NCBI GenBank assembly: GCA_018815325.1
Contig: JAHIYE010000020.1
Span: 434,001-498,000, forward strand
Direction of reading: 5' to 3'
DNA: 64,000 nt
From: Gammaproteobacteria bacterium
Lineage (GTDB): Bacteria > Pseudomonadota > Gammaproteobacteria > Burkholderiales > Burkholderiaceae_C
Shown: one piece after another, positions 1-9,419 of the stretch
Layout: every line of letters begins with the position of its first letter
How positions within the stretch are numbered: position 1 is the first letter of the stretch
Program-made: the position numbers and the translations under genes
Notes under the pieces: generated by a model
The model's database searches: none
Seen by the model: only the letters and a program-made list of their open reading frames with translations
What the model was told of the DNA's origin: nothing

Positions 1-1
1 C

Positions 2-568
2 AAGGCCCGCTCGGCCTGGGAGTTTCAGGTGGGACGTGTCTTCGGCTATGCGGCTGCGGGAGCCGTGGCCGCTGCCGCCATGCAGAGCCTGGCCTGGCTG
101 AGTCAACAGACCAGTGTGCTGAGACCGGCCTGGACCTTGATGCATGTGGCGGTGCTGGTCTGGGGGCTCATGTTGCTGCTGCAGGCACGTCAGCCGGCCT
201 GGGTGGAGTCTTCCGGCCGTACGGTGTGGGCGCGCATCCGGCCACTGGCCAGCAAACGCGGAGGCCCGCTTGTCACGGGGGCGCTCTGGAGCTTCATGCC
301 CTGCGGTTTGCTCTATTCTGCTTTGCTGGCAGCAGGCCTCAGTGGTGACTGGCTGGACGGTGCCATGTTCATGGCACTGTTCGCTGCAGGCAGCAGCGTC
401 TCATTGTTACTGGCGCCGATGCTGGTGCTGTACCTGCATGACCATGCCAATCGCTGGCGCCAGGACTGGGGCACACGGCTGGCCGGCTTGCTGCTGGTGG
501 CGGTGGCTGCATGGACGATATGGATGGACATGATGCCGCCCGGTACATCGCCATGGTGTATCACCTGA
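2..568 (+). CDS. TauE/SafE-like (UreH/DsbD_2-type) membrane protein, 5' end outside window
   Basis: This is the 3' part of an integral membrane protein of the sulfite exporter TauE/SafE type. The reading frame is open from base 2, and the residues before the first internal GTG (base 29) fit the family, so the true start lies upstream of the window. Several hydrophobic helices are visible, and the motif FMPCGLLYSALL (about residues 99-110 of the visible part) is the conserved MPCG segment of this family. Such proteins often lie near cytochrome oxidase assembly genes and may handle metals or thiols, but nothing here shows the substrate. It converges on the beta-CASP gene with 3 bases between stops. 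Confidence 0.8.
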   Translation, partial: KARSAWEFQVGRVFGYAAAGAVAAAAMQSLAWLSQQTSVLRPAWTLMHVAVLVWGLMLLLQARQPAWVESSGRTVWARIRPLASKRGGPLVTGALWSFMPCGLLYSALLAAGLSGDWLDGAMFMALFAAGSSVSLLLAPMLVLYLHDHANRWRQDWGTRLAGLLLVAVAAWTIWMDMMPPGTSPWCIT

Positions 569-571
569 CGC

Positions 572-1936
572 TCAGGCAGCACCCAGCGAGACCGATTCCA
601 GGTAATACGGCACGTGGCAGGACCAGTGCAGCTCGCGTTCGATGCGCTGGCGCATGGCATCTGCAGCACTGGGCTCGCCATGGGTGATGAAGGTTTGCCG
701 GGGGGCAGATTTGAAGCCTCGCAGCCAGCCGATGATCTCTCCCGCGTCGGCATGCGCGGACAGGCTGTCGAGTGAGCTGACTTCGGCCCGAACGGGGATG
801 TCTTCTCCATGAATTCTGACGGTCGCGGCTCCGCTGACCAAAGAGGCTCCGCGTGTGCCGCCGGCCTGAAACCCTGCAAACAGAATGGTGTTTCGCTCAT
901 CTGGCGCAAAGGCCTTGATGTGATGCACCACGCGTCCGCCCGTCGCCATGCCACTGGCTGCCACGATGATCATGGGGTTGCGGTGTTTGTTGAGTTGTCG
1001 TGACTCGTCGGGGGTCTCCACGATCTTGACATCCCGCATCATGGCCTCGCATTCTGAGGCGCTGAGTCGCAATTCCTGGTGATGGTGCTGGAAGATGCGG
1101 GTCGCATGCGATGCCATGGGGCTGTTCAGGTAGACCGGAACGTGGGGAATGGTGCCCTGCTTCTGGAGCAGGTGGATGCAATACAGCAGGGTTTGTGTGC
1201 GTCCCACGGCAAAGGCAGGAATCACCAGAACGCCACCGCGCTTCACGGTTCTGTTGATCACCTGCGCGAGTTCTTTCATCACATCGCTGTGGCTGTGTTC
1301 GCGATTGCCGTAGGTCGATTCAACTACCAGGTAGTCGGCACCCTCCATGCGCACTGGCGGAGCCATTACCAGATCCTGGGGGCGGCCGATGTCACCCGAA
1401 AACAGGATGGAGCGAGAACCGTTGTCGATGCGTACAAAGGATGAACCGGGGATATGTCCGGAATGCTCCAGCGTGGCGTTGAGTCCGGGCGCAGGTTGAA
1501 AGCTGTGGCGAAGCTCGACCGGACTGAAAAGCCGCAGGCAGCGCTCGGCATCTTCACGTGTGTAGAGGGGCAATGCGGGCGAATGCTTGGAGAAGCTGTG
1601 GCGATTGGCGTATTCGGCCTCCTCTTCCTGCAGATAGCCGGCATCGGGCAGCATGATCTTGCACAGATCGAACGTGGCTTGGGTGCAGAACACCTTGCCC
1701 TTGAAGCCGTTCCGAGCCAGCAGGGGGATATGCCCTGAATGGTCAATGTGGGCATGGGTGAGCACTATCGCATCGATGGCTTCAGCATGTACAGGCAGGG
1801 GTGACCAGTTGCGATTGCGCAGCTGCTTGTAGCCCTGAAACAGGCCGCAGTCGATAAGGAGGTGGGATTTCTTGTGCTGGAGCAGGTATTTGGAGCCTGT
1901 GACCGTGTCGGTTGCGCCGAGAAACTGGAGATTCAT
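572..1936 (-). CDS. MBL-fold beta-CASP metallohydrolase (CPSF/RNase-like)
   Basis: A 454-residue metallo-beta-lactamase-fold hydrolase of the beta-CASP group, which in known members acts on RNA. The zinc motif THAHIDHSGH lies near residues 60-69. A second metal ligand region reads LFSGDIG, and the beta-CASP segment contains PAFAVGRTQ. The C-terminal motifs SAHAD and THGE are both present, so the active site looks complete. No KH domain is seen, so it resembles the bacterial stand-alone CPSF-like proteins rather than RNase J. An AGG lies about 8 bases before the ATG. It stands alone, and its cellular RNA target cannot be read from the sequence. Confidence 0.88.
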   Translation of the reverse strand: MNLQFLGATDTVTGSKYLLQHKKSHLLIDCGLFQGYKQLRNRNWSPLPVHAEAIDAIVLTHAHIDHSGHIPLLARNGFKGKVFCTQATFDLCKIMLPDAGYLQEEEAEYANRHSFSKHSPALPLYTREDAERCLRLFSPVELRHSFQPAPGLNATLEHSGHIPGSSFVRIDNGSRSILFSGDIGRPQDLVMAPPVRMEGADYLVVESTYGNREHSHSDVMKELAQVINRTVKRGGVLVIPAFAVGRTQTLLYCIHLLQKQGTIPHVPVYLNSPMASHATRIFQHHHQELRLSASECEAMMRDVKIVETPDESRQLNKHRNPMIIVAASGMATGGRVVHHIKAFAPDERNTILFAGFQAGGTRGASLVSGAATVRIHGEDIPVRAEVSSLDSLSAHADAGEIIGWLRGFKSAPRQTFITHGEPSAADAMRQRIERELHWSCHVPYYLESVSLGAA

Positions 1937-2071
1937 GTGCGGGCCTAGTGACTAAGAAAAACACCAAGCCAGTGTAGTCCGGCAGATTGTCACTGGACTT
2001 GATACGGCTCAAGCCCGGTGCAGGCTATGAAGCTGAATGGCATGACTATGCTCTTGATGTTCGGATGTCGC

Positions 2072-3043
2072 TCAGATGGACAGGGCCTTGTCCTGCGCAT
2101 CAAGCCTGCGCAAGGCCAATCTGGCAGCCGCCAAATCCCAGCCGGCCCAGCCGCAGCTCTTGAACAGCACGGGCCCGGCGGGTTTGTCATGACCCTGCCG
2201 AACGACCTCTGCCAGCGTTGCCAAGCCATGCACATCCAGTCCAGCCTGGAGCAGGTCGCCAGCTTCGTGCTGAGCCTGCGAGGTGTCCACCACGATGCGA
2301 CCATGTTGAGCCATGTGCAGGCACAAGTCGGGGCTCAACTCCACCATGCCGGGGGTGAACGCGCCTACGGCCGCCATGAAGCTGTCCTTGCGCGGCAGCG
2401 CGTGCAGCACCACGGCACTGGCCGGAGTACAGGTCACGACCAAGGGGCAATCGGCCAGTGCGCTATTGGGGTCCTTTGCGACCCGGACCTTCAGGCCCAG
2501 GTTTCTGGCATGTTGTGCCAGTGACTGGGCACTTTGCTCGCTGCGTGAGGAAATCACGACATCCTGCAATTCCAGACCTGCGGCAAACGCTTCGAGGTGG
2601 GCTTTGCCCTGCACGCCAGCACCGACGATCAACAGTGGTCCCGCCGTGTTGGGAGCCAGGAGCCGGGCCGCAAGCAGGGACACGGCGGCCGTACGCCGGG
2701 CGGTGACCGTGGGACCATCGAGCACCAGGCGGCGCTCCCCATTGGTCACGTCAAATACCACGACGTCGCCTTGAATGGTGGGGCGCCTCACGCCCAGGGG
2801 ACCTGGTCTGGCATTTGCCGGTGTGAAGGTAATCAGTTTGGTGATGGCTACGCGTTGGTCTATGGCGGGCATGACGAAGAGACTGCCGCCGTCAGGCAGG
2901 GCTTGCACGATTCGAGCGGGCACTTGCACCAAATCATCCTGCAGCAGGCGTCGAATTTCTTCAGTCAAGGCCGTATAGGGCAGTAGCGCAGCAGTCTGCA
3001 AGGCATCCATCAAAACGTCGGGCGTGTCGGTGGGTTTGTGCAT
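2072..3043 (-). CDS. Ornithine cyclodeaminase-family reductase (probable pyrroline/piperideine-2-carboxylate reductase)
   Basis: A 323-residue member of the ornithine cyclodeaminase/mu-crystallin family. The Rossmann motif is visible as IVGAGVQGKAHLEAF, and residues around KLITFTP match the substrate region. In Pseudomonas and Burkholderia, close members reduce delta1-pyrroline-2-carboxylate and delta1-piperideine-2-carboxylate in proline/hydroxyproline and lysine breakdown; true ornithine cyclodeaminase activity is less likely but not excluded. It starts only 4 bases after the stop of pcp on the same strand, so the two are probably translationally coupled. Pcp frees pyroglutamate and this enzyme handles cyclic imino acids, which suggests a shared role in recycling cyclic amino acids (inference). 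Confidence 0.85.
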   Translation of the reverse strand: MHKPTDTPDVLMDALQTAALLPYTALTEEIRRLLQDDLVQVPARIVQALPDGGSLFVMPAIDQRVAITKLITFTPANARPGPLGVRRPTIQGDVVVFDVTNGERRLVLDGPTVTARRTAAVSLLAARLLAPNTAGPLLIVGAGVQGKAHLEAFAAGLELQDVVISSRSEQSAQSLAQHARNLGLKVRVAKDPNSALADCPLVVTCTPASAVVLHALPRKDSFMAAVGAFTPGMVELSPDLCLHMAQHGRIVVDTSQAQHEAGDLLQAGLDVHGLATLAEVVRQGHDKPAGPVLFKSCGWAGWDLAAARLALRRLDAQDKALSI

Positions 3044-3047
3044 GGTC

Positions 3048-3758
3048 TTACTTTACCGTTCCTGGCGAGTTCAATGCACAGCGGATGGCGATCCGCAAGC
3101 CGCGGATCATGTCGTCCAGCAGCATATTGGGCAAGCCCTGCTGGGGCAGGTACGGGACATGAATGAATCCTCCCTGTGTGCGCTTGAAGCCGCGTTGTGT
3201 GGCAAGCATGTGCATCAGCCCATAGAAAACATGGTTGCAGACGAAGCTGCCGGCTGACAGTGATATCTCGGCAGCCAGGCCTTCCCGCTGGAGTGCCGTC
3301 AGCATGTTCTTCACGGGCAGGGTGCTGAAATAGGCCGTAGGCCCCTCTGGAACTATGAGCTCATCCCGGGCTTGTACGCCGGCATTGTCCGGCAATGACG
3401 CATCACTGAGGTTGATCGCTATGCGCTCCAGTGACAATGCGCTGCGTCCACCGGCCTGACCGACACAGATCACCAGTACGGGGCGATGCAGTCGCACGAG
3501 CCTTGCCAGTTCTCCCGGAGCCATTGCAAACCGGGTCGGTAGCTGGGCACACACAACGCGATGCCCCGCAATCTTGCGACCATGCAGGGCCTGAACCGCC
3601 AGCCAACTGGGGTTGACCTCGCTACCGCCGAAAGGATCGAAACCCGTCAACAATACCAGCGGCTGTGGCGCCAAGGCTGGCCGTTTCCCTGGGGCTGACG
3701 GTGCTGGCCGTGGTGGACGCTTTTGGGCAGTTTGGGTTTTCAAGTTGGACGAACTCAT
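3048..3758 (-). CDS. pcp: Pyroglutamyl-peptidase I
   Basis: A 236-residue cysteine peptidase that removes N-terminal pyroglutamate from peptides. The family start is visible as LLTGFDPFGG near residues 36-45. The catalytic triad can be assigned: Glu111 in SLERIAIN, Cys174 in SFVCNHVFYG and His200 in GFIHVPY. About 30 proline/alanine-rich residues precede the conserved core, which is a little longer than usual. I chose the ATG at 3758. The same frame stays open much further upstream, but that part is antisense to rhlE and does not resemble a protein. It forms a two-gene unit with the reductase that follows. Confidence 0.92.
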   Translation of the reverse strand: MSSSNLKTQTAQKRPPRPAPSAPGKRPALAPQPLVLLTGFDPFGGSEVNPSWLAVQALHGRKIAGHRVVCAQLPTRFAMAPGELARLVRLHRPVLVICVGQAGGRSALSLERIAINLSDASLPDNAGVQARDELIVPEGPTAYFSTLPVKNMLTALQREGLAAEISLSAGSFVCNHVFYGLMHMLATQRGFKRTQGGFIHVPYLPQQGLPNMLLDDMIRGLRIAIRCALNSPGTVK

Positions 3759-3899
3759 GATGCGGGCACGATCTGGACAGGAGCCCCGGAAAGCCATGCA
3801 AGGGTTGCTGACCATGCCAGCCTGCAGCAATTGTGCTATATGGGGGATAATAGAGGTTTGCTCAAGAAACAGGGCACAACTTTCCCCTACTAGGTATTG

Positions 3900-5372
3900 A
3901 TGACCCAAGCTGCTACCGAACCTTCTGGATCCGACGAAACCCGCCTCGACGCATTTTCTCAATTGCAACTGGCTGAGCCGCTGGCCCGCGCCGTGGCAGA
4001 CATGGGCTATGAGTCCATGACGCCTATCCAGGCCCAGGCCATTCCAGTGGTGCTTCAGGGGCGTGACGTGATGGGGGCCGCGCAGACTGGTACGGGCAAG
4101 ACGGCCGCGTTCGCGCTGCCCTTGCTGCAGCGCCTTCTCAAACACGAGAACAGCTCCACCTCGCCTGCCCGTCACCCCGTGCGGGCTCTGGTGCTGTTGC
4201 CGACCCGTGAGCTGGCCGACCAGGTGGCACAGGCCGTCAAATCCTATGCCAAGCACACCAACTTGCGTAGCACGGTGGTGTTCGGTGGCATGGACATGAA
4301 GCCGCAGACAGCTGAACTCAAAAAAGGGGTTGAGGTGCTCGTGGCGACGCCGGGGCGCTTGCTCGATCATATTGAAGCCAAGAATGCGGTGCTCAACCAG
4401 GTCGAATATGTGGTGCTGGACGAGGCCGACCGCATGCTGGACATTGGCTTTCTGCCTGATCTGCAGCGCATCCTGAGCTACCTGCCGAAGCAGCGCATCA
4501 CCTTGCTGTTCTCGGCTACGTTTTCGCCCGAGATCAAGCGTTTGGCGGGCAGCTACCTGCAGGATCCGGTCACCATCGAGGTGGCGCGATCCAATGCCAC
4601 GGCCTCCACCGTAGAGCAGCATTTCTACAGCGTGAACGATGAAGACAAGCGCCATGCGCTGCACCAGATTCTGCGACGTCGCGGCATGAAGCAGGCTTTT
4701 GTGTTCGTGAATAGCAAGCTCGGTTGCGCCCGGCTTGCGCGCTCCCTGGAGCGCGAGGGGCTCAAGACCACGGCATTGCATGGCGACAAGAGCCAGGATG
4801 AACGCCTCAAGGCACTGGATGCTTTCAAGAAGGGCGAGGTCGATCTGCTGGTTTGCACCGATGTGGCCGCGCGCGGCCTGGACATCAAGGATGTGCCAGC
4901 TGTCTTCAATTTTGATATCCCCTTCAATGCCGAGGACTATGTGCACCGTATTGGCCGCACGGGTCGAGCCGGTGCCGAGGGACTGGCCGTGAGCTTTGTC
5001 TCTGGCAAGGACGCCCGTCTGATCGGGGATATTGAAAAACTCGTCAAACAAAAGATTGAACTCGAGGCCGTGGAGTTTGATGAAGATTTGCCGGATATCC
5101 ACAAGCAGGGGCGTCTCAATGATGGCCGACGCATGTACTCAGAGGAAGGTACGGACAACGGGCGTGATAGCTCTGCGCGTGCCGAGCGTGCGCCCCGCCG
5201 TGATTTTGCACGGCCACCGCCTGCGCCGCGAGATCCTTTCTTCGACAAGCCCTATGAGCCGCCTTCAGACGTCAAACCAGCGTGGGAGACAAGCGTGCGG
5301 CCAACGACCTCACGTGTTTCTGCCAATATCAAGACCAAGCGCAAGGTCGCTGCACTGTTCAAGGCCGAGTGA
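3900..5372 (+). CDS. rhlE: DEAD-box ATP-dependent RNA helicase RhlE
   Basis: A 490-residue RNA helicase with the full motif set: AQTGTGKTAA (Walker A), VLDEADRMLD (DEAD), LFSATF (SAT) and the motif VI region HRIGRTGRAG. The Q motif precedes the helicase core. The C-terminal 90 residues are basic and rich in Arg/Pro, as in RhlE proteins that work in rRNA maturation and cold adaptation. A TTG sits directly before the ATG, but the ATG at 3900 with AGG 6 bases upstream is the better start. It is divergent from pcp. Confidence 0.93.
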   Translation: MTQAATEPSGSDETRLDAFSQLQLAEPLARAVADMGYESMTPIQAQAIPVVLQGRDVMGAAQTGTGKTAAFALPLLQRLLKHENSSTSPARHPVRALVLLPTRELADQVAQAVKSYAKHTNLRSTVVFGGMDMKPQTAELKKGVEVLVATPGRLLDHIEAKNAVLNQVEYVVLDEADRMLDIGFLPDLQRILSYLPKQRITLLFSATFSPEIKRLAGSYLQDPVTIEVARSNATASTVEQHFYSVNDEDKRHALHQILRRRGMKQAFVFVNSKLGCARLARSLEREGLKTTALHGDKSQDERLKALDAFKKGEVDLLVCTDVAARGLDIKDVPAVFNFDIPFNAEDYVHRIGRTGRAGAEGLAVSFVSGKDARLIGDIEKLVKQKIELEAVEFDEDLPDIHKQGRLNDGRRMYSEEGTDNGRDSSARAERAPRRDFARPPPAPRDPFFDKPYEPPSDVKPAWETSVRPTTSRVSANIKTKRKVAALFKAE

Positions 5373-5394
5373 GCGTCACACGGCCCGTGTTCTC

Positions 5395-6255
5395 TTAGTT
5401 TCCGGGCTTCTGGGCCTGCTCGCAGGACACTTGTATCAGTTCATGCCCGGCTCCTGATGCTTTGCCTGCCTTTTGAGTCAACCTCACTGCACTGAGACTA
5501 CCGCCCCAGACGCAGCCGGTGTCCAGTGACAACAGGTGGCTTCGATCCAGCCAACCCAGGGTAGACCAGTGCCCAAACGCGACGGTGATGTCTGCAGTCT
5601 TGCGCCCCGGGATGTCAAACCAGGGCAGGTAGCCTGCGGGTGCTGCTGCAGAGCCATCCTTGCCATCAAATTCCATGATGCCGTCTGCCGTGCAAAAACG
5701 CAGTCGGGTCAAGGCATTGACGATCACACGCAGTCGCGCGAAGCCTGTCAAATCATCGTGCCATGAAGCGGGCTCATTGCCGTACATCTGATGCAGAAAA
5801 TCACCCAGTTGGTTGCTGCGAAGGACGCTTTCCACCTCTGCGGCCAGCGAAAGGGTCTGGGTCGCAGTCCAGGAGGGCAATACACCGGCGTGGACCATCA
5901 GGATGTCTTCGCCGCATGCAGACGTCAGCATCGCCATGCGCTGCTGACGCAGCCAGTACAGCATGGCTTGCCGGTCCGGCGCAGCCAGGATATCGGCCAC
6001 AGTGTCGCTGCGATGCAGGCGCCGCACCTCGTGTGCGATGGCCAGCAGGTGAAGGTCATGGTTGCCGAGCAGGCATGTCGCTGAATCACCATACTGCATG
6101 AGTCTGCGCAGGACGCCGGCTGAGTCCGGTCCACGGTTGACCAGGTCGCCGAGCAGGTACAGGTGGTCGCGGCTGGGCGAGAATGCAATTTCATCGAGCA
6201 GGCGCTGCAATGCCGAGTTGCAACCCTGCACATCGCCAATCAGGTAGAGTGCCAT
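5395..6255 (-). CDS. apaH: Symmetrical bis(5'-nucleosyl)-tetraphosphatase
   Basis: A 286-residue Ap4A hydrolase of the calcineurin-like phosphoesterase fold; it splits diadenosine tetraphosphate into two ADP. Metal motifs GDVQGC (near residue 7), GDLVNRG and GNHD are intact, and FGHWS further on matches the family. I start it at the ATG at 6255, giving the usual N-terminus MALYLIGDVQGC, with GAGA 9 bases upstream. A second ATG at 6264 would add three residues. The gene is divergent from the CNNM gene, with only 24 bases between the starts, so the promoters must overlap the neighbouring coding regions. It converges on rhlE. Confidence 0.93.
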   Translation of the reverse strand: MALYLIGDVQGCNSALQRLLDEIAFSPSRDHLYLLGDLVNRGPDSAGVLRRLMQYGDSATCLLGNHDLHLLAIAHEVRRLHRSDTVADILAAPDRQAMLYWLRQQRMAMLTSACGEDILMVHAGVLPSWTATQTLSLAAEVESVLRSNQLGDFLHQMYGNEPASWHDDLTGFARLRVIVNALTRLRFCTADGIMEFDGKDGSAAAPAGYLPWFDIPGRKTADITVAFGHWSTLGWLDRSHLLSLDTGCVWGGSLSAVRLTQKAGKASGAGHELIQVSCEQAQKPGN

Positions 6256-6279
6256 GGTGTCCATTCTCGCTGCTGTTTC

Positions 6280-7590
6280 ATGGAATTTTTGCTGATTGCC
6301 TTTCTGACCCTGCTCAACGGGGTATTTGCCATGTCGGAACTGGCACTGGCATCCAGCCGCAAGGCGCGCCTGGCGGCCATGGCCGAGGCGGGGGATGGGG
6401 GGGCTGAGACGGCCCTGCAACTGATGGCCAATCCCAATCAGTTCCTCTCTACGGTTCAGGTGGGCATCACCTCAATTGGCATGCTCAACGGTATCGTGGG
6501 GGAGGCCGCATTCAGTGCTGATCTGGCTGCCTGGCTGCAGGGCCTTGGCATCACGGGGCCGGCTTCTGAAATTAGCGCCACGGCAATTGTGGTCGTGATC
6601 ATCACCTTCACCACCATCATTTTTGGCGAGTTGGTGCCCAAGCGCATAGGCCAATTGTTTCCTGAACCTGTGGCGCGCTGGGTGGCGCGCCCCATGTTGT
6701 GGCTTGCCACGGTGGCCAAGCCTTTTGTGAAACTGCTGTCTGCCACCACACAGGGCGTTCTCAAACTCATTCGTGTCGACACCAACGCGGCCCGCTCCGT
6801 GACAGAGGAAGAGATCACGGCCAGTCTGGAAGAGGGGCGTGATGCGGGGGTGATTGAACACCATGAGCACCAGATGGTGAAGAATGTGTTCAGCCTGGAT
6901 GAGCGGCCGTTGACTTCGCTCATGGTGCCTCGCTCGGACATTGAATGGCTGGATGCCAGCAATTCAGTGGCGCAGAGCCTGCAGCAAGCGGGGCAGGGCG
7001 ATGGCCATGAAACCCATTCCTGGTACCCCGTATGCCGTGGCTCACTGGAAGATGTGGTGGGCATCATCAGCGTTGGCAAACTGCTGGCCTTAGGCTCGGA
7101 GTGTCCCGATCCCATCGGATTATTGGCGCAACCCGCGGTGTTTGTACCTGAAACCCTCACCGGCATGGAGCTGCTGGAGCAACTTCGCGCACGCTCGAAT
7201 CGCATGGTATTTGTGGTCGATGAGTATGGCGTGGTCCAGGGCCTGGTCACCCCCGGCGACCTGCTGGAGGCCATCACCGGTGAACTGCAGCCACACACAC
7301 AGGCAGAGGCATGGGCAACGCCGCGCAGCGACGGCTCCTGGTTGCTCGATGGCCTGATGCCGGTGGGCGAACTCAAGGTCCGGCTCGACATCAAGGTGCT
7401 GCCAGATGAGGACAGAGGTCTTTACAACACGGTCGCGGGTCTGCTGATGGCTGTTTCCGGGCATCTTCCGGTGACGGGGGAGTGCATCGAGAGCGCAGGC
7501 TGGATGTTCGAGGTTGTCGATCTGGACGGCAAGCGCATTGACAAGGTGCTCGCTACCCGCGTTACGGCCGCAGAAGCGGGCTTGCCCTAG
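6280..7590 (+). CDS. CNNM/CorC-type hemolysin-family protein (DUF21-CBS-CorC_HlyC)
   Basis: A 436-residue membrane protein with three parts: an N-terminal DUF21 transmembrane domain (about residues 1-190, starting MEFLLIAFLTLLNGVFAMSE), a pair of CBS domains (about 200-325, with MVPRSDIEWL) and a C-terminal CorC_HlyC domain (about 340-425). Proteins of this layout are linked to magnesium or cobalt efflux, although they are often labelled hemolysins. The ATG at 6280 puts the start 24 bases from the divergent apaH start. The stop codon lies directly against the stop of the diguanylate cyclase on the other strand. Confidence 0.9.
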   Translation: MEFLLIAFLTLLNGVFAMSELALASSRKARLAAMAEAGDGGAETALQLMANPNQFLSTVQVGITSIGMLNGIVGEAAFSADLAAWLQGLGITGPASEISATAIVVVIITFTTIIFGELVPKRIGQLFPEPVARWVARPMLWLATVAKPFVKLLSATTQGVLKLIRVDTNAARSVTEEEITASLEEGRDAGVIEHHEHQMVKNVFSLDERPLTSLMVPRSDIEWLDASNSVAQSLQQAGQGDGHETHSWYPVCRGSLEDVVGIISVGKLLALGSECPDPIGLLAQPAVFVPETLTGMELLEQLRARSNRMVFVVDEYGVVQGLVTPGDLLEAITGELQPHTQAEAWATPRSDGSWLLDGLMPVGELKVRLDIKVLPDEDRGLYNTVAGLLMAVSGHLPVTGECIESAGWMFEVVDLDGKRIDKVLATRVTAAEAGLP

Positions 7591-9267
7591 CTAGGCCTGT
7601 ACCAGGCAGTTACGGCCACCGCGCTTGGCTTGATAGAGTGCCTCGTCCGCACGCTTGATCAAGGATTCGCCAGTCGTATGCGAAGGAAATTCTGATACCC
7701 CCCCCGAGAAGGTGGTGTTGAACCAGGTTTCATTAAAGGGATGCCTGATCTGGCTGAAATCCTGCCGTATGCGCTCAAGCACGGTGATCGCCTGTTCGGC
7801 ATCTGCACCGGGCAGAACCACCAGAAACTCCTCGCCACCATAACGCCCGACAAGGTCAGTCTTGCGCAGACGTTGTTTCAGGAACCAGGCCAGGTAGCGG
7901 ATGACATGGTCGCCGGATTGATGACCATAGTCGTCATTGACCTGTTTGAAGTGATCAATGTCGATCATGGCCACTGACAATGCCGAATTCTCTGCCTGGG
8001 CGGCATGAAGGGCCTGCGTCAACTTTTCCTTGGCCGTGATGTGGTTGAACAATCCGGTCAGGCTGTCCCTGACCATGCTGCGGCGCAGGGCGCGGTAACG
8101 CTCGATCTTGCTCTTTACGATGGCATTCAGGACAACGGGGTTATAGGGTTTGGTGAGGAAATGGTCTCCACCCAGCCGCAGCGCATCCACTTGCAGTGGC
8201 ACATTGGTGTCACCTGACAGGTAAATGATGGGCGTGGAGAGGAACTCGGCATGCTGACGTATCACCCGTGCGGCTTCCACGCCGGTGCAGCCCGGCATGA
8301 ACATGTCCATCAGGATCAGGTCTGGCCGCACCCGCATCAGTCCATCCAGAACCTCCTGGGGCTTGTTGATGACGAAGGATTCGACACCGGATGCCTCCAG
8401 TGTGCGCTGGATGGATTTGGAGGCTGTTATGGAGTCCTCAACCACCAGCACACGGTAAGGAGGTTCATCTTCGTTGCTACAGAGCTCAATGAGCTTGTCC
8501 ATGATGACCACTTCTGGCGTGGCATTGACAAAGCAGAAATCGCAGCCTGCGCCCAGCGTCCGGTTAAAGGTGTTGAAGTCGGCCTCCAGGTTGACGCTGA
8601 TGAGCTTGGTGGCTGAAAAGCGTGTCCGCAATTGCTTCAGGTTCTTGCAGACCAGGTCCATGTCCATGCTGGCGACATCCAGCATCACGATCGCGGGTTC
8701 TGTCGTGGCCGTGGTCAGTTGGTCCCAAGTATGGGCTTCAGCAAGAATACCGAAATATCCCAATTGAGTAGTCAAGTCCTGCCATGTGCTGGCCTGGTCG
8801 CCGATTAGGCAGATGCGATGCGTTGGGGTCAGATCGCAGATGACTTCCGGTGCATGGTGTGCACGTCGCTCATCGATCGGGCGTGTATTGTTGTCGATGA
8901 AGCTGTCGACCCGGGCACGCAATCCTTCAACCTGAGCGTTGAGCTTGGCCAGCACATCCTCGGCTATGGGATGGCTGTTTTCATTCCCAAAAAGCGTGAG
9001 TGCATGCTGCTCAAGTTCGCGGCACAGCTTATGCAGGCCGGAAAACCGTTTGCTATCCAGAAATGCCGTAAAACTGGAGGCGGAAACGGCGAACTCGATG
9101 AACTGCTCGAAACAGGGCGCTTCAACATAACCCTGCCACCTGGAGCAGAACTCCTCGCTTTTTTTCTGGAGTTCAGTGGGTGAGCATGACATGAAGGCAA
9201 ACGCGTTGGCTGAGGGTTGAGAAGCTAAGCCGAGAGGAGTTGGAGCGTGGGCGAGTAGTGTATCCAT
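7591..9267 (-). CDS. Response-regulator diguanylate cyclase (pseudo-receiver, receiver, GGDEF)
   Basis: A cytoplasmic diguanylate cyclase of about 558 residues that would make cyclic di-GMP. The order is a helical N-terminal region (1-130), a receiver-like domain lacking the usual acidic pair and lysine (about 150-262), a complete receiver (272-390; phospho-acceptor Asp321 in LMDMF, Lys373 in TKPY) and a GGDEF domain (400-555). The active-site motif is GGEEF (477-481). An inhibitory I-site RKTD lies five residues before it, so product feedback is likely. The start is uncertain: I use the ATG at 9267, and ATGs at 9282 and 9366 are in frame. No partner kinase is adjacent. Confidence 0.88.
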   Translation of the reverse strand: MDTLLAHAPTPLGLASQPSANAFAFMSCSPTELQKKSEEFCSRWQGYVEAPCFEQFIEFAVSASSFTAFLDSKRFSGLHKLCRELEQHALTLFGNENSHPIAEDVLAKLNAQVEGLRARVDSFIDNNTRPIDERRAHHAPEVICDLTPTHRICLIGDQASTWQDLTTQLGYFGILAEAHTWDQLTTATTEPAIVMLDVASMDMDLVCKNLKQLRTRFSATKLISVNLEADFNTFNRTLGAGCDFCFVNATPEVVIMDKLIELCSNEDEPPYRVLVVEDSITASKSIQRTLEASGVESFVINKPQEVLDGLMRVRPDLILMDMFMPGCTGVEAARVIRQHAEFLSTPIIYLSGDTNVPLQVDALRLGGDHFLTKPYNPVVLNAIVKSKIERYRALRRSMVRDSLTGLFNHITAKEKLTQALHAAQAENSALSVAMIDIDHFKQVNDDYGHQSGDHVIRYLAWFLKQRLRKTDLVGRYGGEEFLVVLPGADAEQAITVLERIRQDFSQIRHPFNETWFNTTFSGGVSEFPSHTTGESLIKRADEALYQAKRGGRNCLVQA

Positions 9268-9419
9268 CCGTGCCGAACCCATAAGGTGAAGAAAGTATAA
9301 GACCACCTCAGCGTCATGCTGTAACGAAAAATCAACTCCGGGTGCTGTGCGGCAGAGTGAGATCATCCCTCGATGACGAACTGCTTGTTACAGCTTGGGT
9401 GCTTGCGTCAGCCGGGTCA

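Noticed and set aside
3759-5102. Long upstream extension of the pcp reading frame on the minus strand
   Set aside because: It lies antisense to rhlE, has no protein-like motifs, and Pcp starts normally near residue 1 of the 236-residue form.
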